A stretch of 64,000 nucleotides of DNA. Source: Pseudozyma flocculosa PF-1. Its lineage: Eukaryota; Basidiomycota; Ustilaginomycetes; Ustilaginales; Ustilaginaceae. This document shows positions 51,310 to 59,121 of this stretch, piece by piece (positions within the stretch are counted from its first letter, which is position 1; each line of letters starts with the position of its first letter). Under the pieces are notes generated by a model that saw only the letters and a program-made list of their open reading frames with translations, had not been told where the DNA came from and did not search any database. The position numbers and the translations under genes were made by a program. Where the stretch lies: assembly GCF_000417875.1 (NCBI RefSeq), contig NW_006920883.1, positions 537,830-601,829 of the forward strand. Direction: 5' to 3'.

Positions 51310-52484
51310 GACGGGGGCTTGCATGGACAAGAATGAGTGCGGCTCGATGCCGAGGCAGGGCGATTTCTAGGAGACGGATGCCCGAGAAAGGGGCGAGGCT
51401 AGGAGGTCAGGGTGGGCTGACGATCGCCAGGCCCTCCAGTGATGGCTCCGCCCTCCTCGCCCCTACCGGCTCGCACGGAACGAGATTAGCATAGAGCAGC
51501 CGGTGGCGGGGCTTTTGTCACGGGGCGACGGAGAGGATGGCTGAATAAAGCCTTGGGCCACCTCGGTGCGATGCTGGCGGGCGGGTGAGGTTGCTTGAAG
51601 AGCCCCAACCCTCGAGAGTGGGCCCACTCGACTCTCTGCAGTTCGCTTCTCACCGCTGACGCCCACCGACCTCTCGCCTTTGCCGTTTGCCTTGGAAGCC
51701 ACAGACGGACGACCGGCGACGGCGGCGACGACAAGGGACAGGCACTGCAGGGCCTGCGACGCGTACCGAGAAGCCCTCGGAGACGGCGTGGGACGGCGAG
51801 CGGCGGACAACCAGCCGGTCGCTGCTGCCTCCTTGGCGTCCGAACGACTGTTTCCTGGTGGAAACGAGGTCGTACGGCTGATATTCAGGCATTGGCCGGC
51901 CAGCCGGCATGGTCAGCGACCGGCAAAGGGGCGTGAGCGAAGGCCTCGTGTCGCTGTTCTCACCTCGTCGACGCCGGCATCTCATAGCACCTCTACTTGC
52001 GCTCGGCACTTTGCTGAGTGGGCTTGCCGGCCCGCTCTCTGGCTCGATCGGCGACACTGCCTCGCATAGCCGTGACTGGAGGGGGACGGGCCACTGTGCC
52101 GTCTTGAGCCTTGTCGGCGGCTTTCGTGCCGCTGCGAAGCGCCGATTGAGTTGCTCGCCGGCGCTGTGTGCATCGCCAGTACAAAGGAAGGGTGGTGATG
52201 ATGATGAAAGGAGACGAGGGGCGAAGTTCAATTGTCGGTGCCTCTGCGCCCCGAAACGGCGACCCGCAGATGAGGTGAGGGAAAAGGGGCGGCGCCGCCT
52301 TTTTTCCCCTTTGTCTTCTCTCCTCGTCTCGACCGGTGTCCTCGCCACCAGCTTCCCTTCCTACCATGTCGGCATCTTCCCTGCAGCTTCGAGGCTCGGC
52401 CCAACCCATACCATCTCAGCGCAGCTTGAGGCACCCATCCGATAGACGCCGCCGAGAGCAGCATCCTCGCAGCTGAACGGCCAG
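51310..52484. other. Divergent region between paralogues B and C
   Basis: This is where the cluster changes orientation, so it should hold the promoters of B (minus) and C (plus). One open frame (51909-52445) has a hydrophobic stretch but no family resemblance and was not called. Confidence 0.45.
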
Positions 52485-53426
52485 ATGCGGACGACAGTCG
52501 CTCAACGAGTGGGCCGGTGGCTGGCAGCGCTGCCCCTCTTGCTCTGGCTCGTTACCGCCATGGACCTGCACCCGGCGGCGACGACGGACGACTTCGCCAC
52601 CTTCACGGAGGGCCTCGACAACATCGTCAGCCTGCCCCGCCTTTCCGACGTCGAGCACTCCAGGCATGCAGACATCTTCGTCCCAGAAGCCGCCACACAC
52701 GAGTCTCACGGACGCATTACCGACACCGACCAGCGGCCCGCTGCCGCATTCTTGGTCGATCTCGACAACCCGTCATCCAGTCCGTCCGTTATCGTCACAT
52801 CGCTTCCTCGAAGCTACCGTCGGACCTATCTTGAGCCGCATCAGGCCGATGGAGCGGGCCAGGTAGACGCCGACAACCTCTCTCAATACCGCCCGCGCCG
52901 AGTTCGGTCAGGGCGAGAAAAGCCGCGTTTCGTACCTCGTCCGGACGTGTGGCGGTACGGCAACGAGGCCATGTACGAGCTCGTCCACCGCGAGCTTCTC
53001 GCAAGGCTGCATCACTACCTGGCTCCAAGCTCTCGCACGGCGTCCATTGGCACCGTCCTGCGCTTCGACCACGCTCCTGCATCCCCACCCAACGGCAACT
53101 TCCACAAGCGCGTCGTGGACTCGGTCAGCCGACCGAGGTTTGGTCGCACCATGCCCTGGCTCCTTCAGGACATCCCGCTGGACGGCTATACGGTGGTCTT
53201 CATCCACGATCGCATCCGCTCGCGCGCATACGAGAGAGCCGACAGGTCCGATGTGCTCGCCTACAGAGCTGTTGCCCTTCCCACCGGAGGTACGGGGGGA
53301 CTAAAGTACCTGCTCGGCGAAGTCGTCGTCCCCTGGGACCTCACCGCCTTGGACAAGCCCGAGGGTCTCATCAGTCTGACCGGCCGTCAGCCCCTACCTG
53401 TTCTCGACGAGGACAGAGCCTACTAG
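52485..53426 (+). CDS. Secreted paralogue C of the six-gene cluster
   Basis: The shortest member, 313 residues. A signal peptide (WLAALPLLLWLVTA) is followed by the N-terminal motif LDNIVSLPRLSD, which paralogue D shares as LDSITELPRLSS. There is no cysteine. A basic stretch with RPRRVRSGREKPRF leads into the C-terminal domain from about residue 152: DVWRYGNEAMYELVHRELLARL, the core PWLLQDIPLDGYTVVFIHDR, AYRAVALP, and YLLGEVVVPWDLTAL. The middle region is much shorter than in A, B, E and F. Possible dibasic processing is inferred. Function unknown. Confidence 0.88.
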   Translation: MRTTVAQRVGRWLAALPLLLWLVTAMDLHPAATTDDFATFTEGLDNIVSLPRLSDVEHSRHADIFVPEAATHESHGRITDTDQRPAAAFLVDLDNPSSSPSVIVTSLPRSYRRTYLEPHQADGAGQVDADNLSQYRPRRVRSGREKPRFVPRPDVWRYGNEAMYELVHRELLARLHHYLAPSSRTASIGTVLRFDHAPASPPNGNFHKRVVDSVSRPRFGRTMPWLLQDIPLDGYTVVFIHDRIRSRAYERADRSDVLAYRAVALPTGGTGGLKYLLGEVVVPWDLTALDKPEGLISLTGRQPLPVLDEDRAY

Positions 53427-54048
53427 CTCCGGCGGCTCGCTGTCCAACATGTGCAGACAGGGGGCTAGCAACGTCGCCAACGTCCATAGATCGGCGCATT
53501 AGCCTCTTTCCCTCGTCTCTTCGTCTCTTCTATTGTGCTAGATATCCTCTTTCGCGCCGCTCTCCACCTGACCCGGCCCCTGATCCGGCATATGCCATCG
53601 GTCAAAATAGACCGCAGAGGAGTCAGCGGTCGCTGATCCGTCTCGTAGGGCGCCGCTCAACAACTCGGGCCGTGCAAGCCCTTTTGCATCGCCTTTGGCG
53701 AATCGTGGATCTCGAGCTCGCCGCTGCACTGCCTCGTCCATATCGTCGGCTTGCGTTCCGTCCAATCACGCCAGAGCGCCCCGCCTCCTGCGCCCCGGAA
53801 CGTCCCGCCACGCATGCCGGTCATCTTTCCACGCCTGCCGTCGCTATCGCTTGCGATCAGCGGTGCTGGTCAACAGCAATCTTGCTCATCACAGGTCGTA
53901 TAAGAGCATCGAGTCGACGTCGAGTCGCCACTCTCCCTTGGCCATTCTGCTCTCTCGACCTTCCTGTTTGCCCCGCTCTGCTCTATCTCGGTGCGGTGCC
54001 AGTGCAAGCCTCAACATCGCCCCGCTGCACGCTTGAAAGCAACACAAC
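53427..54048. other. Spacer between paralogues C and D
   Basis: A 620-bp spacer. It contains CGTATAAGAGC at 53897-53907, a probable TATA box for D. No gene seen. Confidence 0.45.
53897..53907 (+). promoter_or_regulatory. TATA element of secreted paralogue D
   Basis: CGTATAAGAGC, 152 bp before the ATG of D, identical to the element upstream of small secreted protein 3 at 19848. Confidence 0.45.
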
Positions 54049-55182
54049 ATGAAGAGCCCTGCGCTCTACCTCGCTCTCGCACTTCGCCTACTGTCGAGGA
54101 CGGCCTTCGCGCAGACTCCCAGAGACGTTTCAGAAGAAGCCGGCGACATCTTCAGCAACCTCGATAGCATCACCGAGCTGCCTCGTCTGAGCAGCATCAG
54201 CGCTCCTCGCAACACATGGACCTCGGTGGCCGACAGCCTTATCTGGTCGCCACGTGACGACCGTCCTAGCCTGCAGCATCCGTCGGCTGCGGGAGATCCG
54301 GCGCTCCCTTCCTCTCGATCTCGTCTGATCCAACAAGTACCGGAAGGAGGCACGGCCCCCGCCGAAGGCACCGCTGCCACAGCCGCCGAGGGAGAAGCCA
54401 ACACTCGCCTCTCGCACGGAGCGTCAAGGCGCTGGAGCGGTTTGCAAGATTTGGCTCAGCAACAGCAAAACGCCGAGCAGGTCAGAGGCCGAGAGCAGCG
54501 AGCACCTCACAGGCGATATGGTCGCATCTACTGCGGCGGCAATTCGGGCATGGCTGCTGCCACAATGGACGAGCTGCGAGAGCGGGCAGTTCTGTTGGTC
54601 GAACTGCGCGGCCTACCGGTGCACGACATCCAGCACCAGATCCACTTCATCCCTCCGCCAACTGCGCGCACTCGAGCATTCCGCGACCACGTCATCTACG
54701 TCTCGAGGGGCTCTCGGTCCTCCCGCGTTATGCCCTGGCTGTTTCGCGACATCAGCATGCCAGACTACCGGGTCATCTTCGCCTCATACCGCACGTTGCT
54801 CAACCCTTACGATACCCAGAGACCGGTTGGAGTGCTCCAGGGCCCTCGGTCGATTTACTCGGCCGTCGCTCTCCCCAACATCGACGACGAACGCCTCCAG
54901 CCCGTCTTTCTCGGCCAGTTCACCGTGCTGAGCGAGCTGGCCGTGCTTCGTTGGGACCTGGCAGCGCAGGCATTTGTAGAAGCGGGCGGTGCACGGGGAC
55001 CGAAGCTCCTTTGGACGTCGAGCGAGAGGCTGCAAGCGGGTATGGCGTGGCCCCCCTCGCCGCCTCCGCCGCCGCCGCCCTCGCCGTTTTCAGCGGACGA
55101 GGCCGATGAGATGGAAGTTCTGCAAGGCGATGAGGCGCACGAGACCGGTCCCTCCATGCCATGGCCGCTTCTTTCTCAGTAA
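54049..55182 (+). CDS. Secreted paralogue D of the six-gene cluster, with proline-rich acidic tail
   Basis: The protein has 377 residues with a signal peptide ending RTAFA. The N-terminal motif LDSITELPRLSS follows, then a Gln/Arg/Ala-rich middle. HRRYGRIYCGGNSGM opens the C-terminal domain and carries the only cysteine in the mature chains of the cluster. The core is PWLFRDISMPDYRVIFASYR, then IYSAVALPNI and VFLGQFTVLSELAVL. Unlike its relatives, the protein continues past the domain for about 75 residues, with a WPPSPPPPPPPSP run and an acidic end. It is nearest to C. Function unknown. Confidence 0.88.
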   Translation: MKSPALYLALALRLLSRTAFAQTPRDVSEEAGDIFSNLDSITELPRLSSISAPRNTWTSVADSLIWSPRDDRPSLQHPSAAGDPALPSSRSRLIQQVPEGGTAPAEGTAATAAEGEANTRLSHGASRRWSGLQDLAQQQQNAEQVRGREQRAPHRRYGRIYCGGNSGMAAATMDELRERAVLLVELRGLPVHDIQHQIHFIPPPTARTRAFRDHVIYVSRGSRSSRVMPWLFRDISMPDYRVIFASYRTLLNPYDTQRPVGVLQGPRSIYSAVALPNIDDERLQPVFLGQFTVLSELAVLRWDLAAQAFVEAGGARGPKLLWTSSERLQAGMAWPPSPPPPPPPSPFSADEADEMEVLQGDEAHETGPSMPWPLLSQ

Positions 55183-56057
55183 CGAGGTTCGAAGGCTTTC
55201 ACTCGACCGGCATCGTGTCTTCGCGACAAAGCGCTCGAGCCGGGCTTTCTTCGATATGGCGCCGTAGCGACTCGAACAGGTCTTCAGATCGCAAAGACTT
55301 GTGCCTGCGCAAGATACGGGGCTCGTGATGCTCGCTTACAGTCACTTGAAGAGCAACTCTGCCCGCCCAAGCCCAAAGCCTCCGTCACCTCTCCGCGTGC
55401 AGCGTCCGCTGCCCTTCTCTTTTGCTGTGCCCTTCCTCTACCGCCCGTCTCGCCGTCTGCTTTCAATCGCAACCTTTGTTCGTGACTTGCCTCGCTGCTG
55501 TTGAATCGCCCGCTGACGCCTCCTCGGCGGCGCTGCTGTGTGTACGTCCTGCTTTCGCACGACATTGTCGTTCTCTCCGCTTGAGCTCATTGAGCACATC
55601 ATGCCCCACCCCACTCCTTCGTGCTTCCAGCGGCCTGACTACAGTCTCGGTCTGTCTTCGTATTTCATATCTGATGCCTCCGAGGAGGAGTGTCCGAGGC
55701 CCACCGGAGACGCCCCGGGCCCCGTCCCACGTCCGCATTCGGGGATCGATCTTCCCGCTACGGGCTGATGCCTTCATCTGCCTCGTCGTCCGGGGCGTCT
55801 TCCCAGCATCTCGACAAGGCCGTGGCAACGAGCGGGGCAACTCGATCGTGTCCCACCTCGACCTCTTCCCTTCCTTTTTCTGCCATCATACCTCTCCTCG
55901 TTCTAGTTGTTCTTCTGGTCCTGCTTCTTCTACTCGCCTCTCTACGTCCTCTCGTCACTTCACTTCCCTTCCCCTCGTTTCTCTTCTGATCTTCACCCCT
56001 CTCCTTCCTCTCTCCCCCCTCTTCTCCCGCCTGGTCAACTCGTCAACGACGGGCACG
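55183..56057. other. Spacer between paralogues D and E
   Basis: The last 250 bases are strongly CT-rich and open in the frame of E, which fits a pyrimidine-rich 5' leader rather than coding sequence. No further gene seen. Confidence 0.45.
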
Positions 56058-57194
56058 ATGCGCCTCCCGCAACCGTCGATCGTACTCCTGCTTGCCGTTG
56101 TCGGCGGGCTTTTTGCGCTTCCCGCCGAGGCGCCGCCGCCGTTTCCGAATCGAGGATGGGCAAACGCCGAGCACGACCTTGTTGGCTACTATGACGACCT
56201 CGGAGACATTGCCGACCTTCCCCTGCTCTCTGACTTCCAGCAGCCGACAGCACAGTCGAGCGCCTCCCAAGCCGCTGCCGCTGTGCCGCTCTCGCATCAG
56301 CCTCCCGCAGGCTACGGCCACTGGCAGCCTGCTGTCGACCCGTCGTACCACCGATTCGATGCCTACGCCCCTACGAACGATGCCCTTGGTCTGTCGGCCT
56401 ACCACCCGATGAATCATGCCTACTCGCAAGCTGATGTAGGCCCTTCGCACTACCAGCGCGCTCACCCAGACTACGGACAAGCAGCAGACCACTCGTACTT
56501 CCACGGCACACCTGCCCCTTGGAGCGCCGATGTCGAGGGCCCCGAGGGAGCGAGATCGGCCCACTCGCAAACGATGCCGTCCTCGCCGCCGCCGGACGAA
56601 GTGTCATCGACAACGGCACACGACCATGACCCGACCTCGCATCAGGACGATGAGCAGCCCCTAACCGTCGACACCTGGATCCCCGCCCACCTGATCCGCC
56701 GAGCCGCGCTCCATCCCGCGTTTGGAGACTCGGTGCTCTTCGAGGCCGTCCAGACCGGGCTCAAGGAGCGACTGCGCCCGTACGTGACGTCGGAGGACTT
56801 CAACTCGCGGCGTCTGAGCAGCCTCATCAGTTTCGGCAACGCCCCAACCGGCTGGACGGACTTTGATCACAGGTCCCGCGTCGTTCTCGCGGTGCGCCGG
56901 CGTGTGGCACCGCGTGTGAGGCGCAAGGAGCAGGACGTCTGGCTCTTCCGCAACCTCGAGACGCCCACGCACACCGTTATCTTCTTCCGCGACCTGGTGC
57001 TGCGCGCCTTTCTGCAGGAGCACCAGCTTGCCCACATCCGCACCTTTACCGCCTTCGCTATTCCCCGTCGATCCACCCACAACATGGTTTTCGTCGGCCA
57101 GGTTCACGTCAATGAGGTCGTGTCAGGCAAGCAAGAACCCAGAGGCCGGATTGAGGCCGTTCCTGGCACAAGCACGTGGGCTGTTCGAAGCTGA
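56058..57194 (+). CDS. Secreted paralogue E of the six-gene cluster
   Basis: The protein has 378 residues. I chose the ATG at 56058 because it gives a signal peptide (IVLLLAVVGGLFALPAEA); the frame is open 212 codons upstream through a CT-rich leader. The mature chain has no cysteine. Its N-terminus reads HDLVGYYDDLGDIADLPLLSD. A Tyr/His/Ser/Pro-rich middle follows, then TWIPAHLIRRAALHPAFGDS and the C-terminal domain with FEAVQTGLKERLRPYV, VWLFRNLETPTHTVIFFRDL, TFTAFAIPRR and MVFVGQVHVNEVV. It is very close to F across the domain. Possible cleavage after LIRR is inferred. Confidence 0.9.
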   Translation: MRLPQPSIVLLLAVVGGLFALPAEAPPPFPNRGWANAEHDLVGYYDDLGDIADLPLLSDFQQPTAQSSASQAAAAVPLSHQPPAGYGHWQPAVDPSYHRFDAYAPTNDALGLSAYHPMNHAYSQADVGPSHYQRAHPDYGQAADHSYFHGTPAPWSADVEGPEGARSAHSQTMPSSPPPDEVSSTTAHDHDPTSHQDDEQPLTVDTWIPAHLIRRAALHPAFGDSVLFEAVQTGLKERLRPYVTSEDFNSRRLSSLISFGNAPTGWTDFDHRSRVVLAVRRRVAPRVRRKEQDVWLFRNLETPTHTVIFFRDLVLRAFLQEHQLAHIRTFTAFAIPRRSTHNMVFVGQVHVNEVVSGKQEPRGRIEAVPGTSTWAVRS

Positions 57195-58110
57195 TCGCAG
57201 GGCAAGACTCGCCCTCGAGCGACGTTTCCGTGGTCGGTCCGACATGGCATCTTTTTGGCCGAGAGTCTCCCAGCAGCGCTGCGGCAGCCTGAACGGCCCT
57301 GTCTGACGCCCCTCGGACGAACCGACGACATGAGCCGCCATCCTTGTGCCCTCGCACGACATCTGCCGCAGAAACCTTGACCGCCCAGATCCGCCTCTGC
57401 ATCTCTCATAGCCGTCGCGAGACGGACATCTATCCCTTTCTACATCGGCCCCTCTTGAAATATAGGGACCCTCGACGCTTGCCATCCCTAGTCGCTGTCT
57501 CTCTCCCATGCTCACGCCTGCGCTTATCTGTAACGGTGCCGAAAGCGAGACGGCTCGGCATCTGCTTAGCACTCATAACTTCTCCTGTTCCCTACACCGC
57601 TCTTCCCGCCGTATCTTGAAGCAGTTGACGTGATCTCCCTTCCTGCGAGGCATCGTGCGGCGGAGGTGCGCTTCCGACCTCTCCCACAGTCCTCATTGGC
57701 TCGATATCACCGGCTCGTCGGCTTCTCACCCATGCGGCGAGCTTCCAGGCGTGCAAGGCATCGAAGCTGTTCCTTTGTCCTTCATCTGCCGGTGTCTTTC
57801 CGGAGTAGCGCCCCGTCCGCTCTCGGATACGCATCCCTCTGTCCGGCTGGGCTGCCGATGGACCGAGGCCCTCGTGCAAAGCTCCGGGGCGTCCTCCCAA
57901 GGCCTGAGCGAGGGCAGACTAGCTCGTTCGCCTTCTCGATCGAGCAGCTCGACCGCCCTGCTTCGCTGCTCCTTACCACCATCCCCTTCTTTGTCCAGCA
58001 TCTCGGCATCCAACACCCTCTCAAGGCTGCATCGCAGCCCGATCTAGTCCTTTCCGACACGCCCATTGCAGCCAATCCCAGCCCTTTGCGCCTCACCGAA
58101 GATCAGCGCG
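57195..58110. other. Spacer between paralogues E and F
   Basis: A 0.9-kb spacer with a pyrimidine-rich part before F. A TATAGGG word at about 57461 is far from the start codon. No gene seen. Confidence 0.4.
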
Positions 58111-59121
58111 ATGCGTGCCCTCCGCTCCTCGACAGCGGTGCTGCTGCCGCTCGTCGCTGGGCTTCTCTCGCTCGCCGTCTGGGCAACGCCTCCTCCGCAG
58201 CGCCCCGGCGGGTGGCTGGGACATGACCTCATGCGCTACTACGCCTCATTCGAGGATCTCATCGCCGGCCAAGTCCTTCCTGACGCTGGAGAACGGGCGG
58301 AGGAGCAGGCGTCTTCCAGCTTTGTCGCTGTTCCTGACCCTCTGACCCATCCTCTTGCCGCGGGCCATGGCAGCTCGCACGCTGGTACTGCTTCGGTCGT
58401 GGTCGGCTCGCGGTCTCGTCACAGGAGCACGTCTGGTCGAGTGTTGGTAGGTGGCACCGGCGCTCCGAGCTTCACACACCCCGAAGCCACGCCGAGCTGG
58501 CAGCAGCCCGCTTACAATGCCGCGTCGACCTCGACCCGCGATCCAGCCTCGCCGCCGGCTGCGATGCCACCGCTCACTGTCCCGACCTGGCTGCCACCTG
58601 ACATGATCCGAAGGGCGGCGGGCGAAGCCAAATTCGGCGACCCGGTCCTCTTTGACGACCTCCAGACTCAAGTGCTGGAACGGCTTCGGCCGCACGTTGC
58701 GCCAGACGAGTTCACGCAAAGGAACCTGCATCGGCTCATCCGCTTCGATCCACCTCCTGCCGGGTGGCTGGACTACGAGCATAAGGCGCGGGTCGTGCGA
58801 ACCGTCAGCCGCCGTACGAGGGGCGGGGACCTCAACCTGTGGCTGTTTCGAAACGTCGACACGCCAACCCACACCATCATGTTCTTCCACGACCTCGTCG
58901 TCCGCGCCGCGCTCGCCGGCCGCGACATCTTCACCGTCCGCAGCTACACCGCCTTTGCCATTCCCCGCTTCCCAAACGGGCTCATGGTCTTTGTCGGGCA
59001 GGTCCACGTCAACGAAGTCCTCGTGTCGCGAAAGCCGCCCGCGGTCCCCATCGCGTTTGCCCCACGCCCGGCTACGGGCGACATCGGGAGCGCAAGCAGC
59101 GGTCATGATCCCGACTCTTGA
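58111..59121 (+). CDS. Secreted paralogue F of the six-gene cluster
   Basis: The protein has 336 residues from MRALRSSTAVLLPLVAG, with a signal peptide ending AVWA. It has no cysteine. GWLGHDLMRYYASFEDLI resembles the N-terminus of E. A Ser/Ala/Pro-rich middle of about 100 residues is followed by TWLPPDMIRRAAGEAKFGDP and the C-terminal domain: FDDLQTQVLERLRPHV, LWLFRNVDTPTHTIMFFHDL, SYTAFAIPRF and MVFVGQVHVNEVL. E and F look like the most recent duplication in the array. It is the last convincing gene before the repeat-rich right end. Function unknown. Confidence 0.9.
   Translation: MRALRSSTAVLLPLVAGLLSLAVWATPPPQRPGGWLGHDLMRYYASFEDLIAGQVLPDAGERAEEQASSSFVAVPDPLTHPLAAGHGSSHAGTASVVVGSRSRHRSTSGRVLVGGTGAPSFTHPEATPSWQQPAYNAASTSTRDPASPPAAMPPLTVPTWLPPDMIRRAAGEAKFGDPVLFDDLQTQVLERLRPHVAPDEFTQRNLHRLIRFDPPPAGWLDYEHKARVVRTVSRRTRGGDLNLWLFRNVDTPTHTIMFFHDLVVRAALAGRDIFTVRSYTAFAIPRFPNGLMVFVGQVHVNEVLVSRKPPAVPIAFAPRPATGDIGSASSGHDPDS

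Noticed and set aside
51909..52445. 178-codon plus-strand frame with hydrophobic LIAPLLALGTLLSGLAGPL, ending 40 bp before paralogue C
   Set aside because: The hydrophobic stretch begins about 25 residues in, after a basic run, and nothing downstream resembles the cluster family. It overlaps the expected promoter of C.
55422..56057. N-terminal extension of 212 codons for paralogue E
   Set aside because: The DNA is CT-rich leader-like, and using it would bury the clear signal peptide that starts at 56058.
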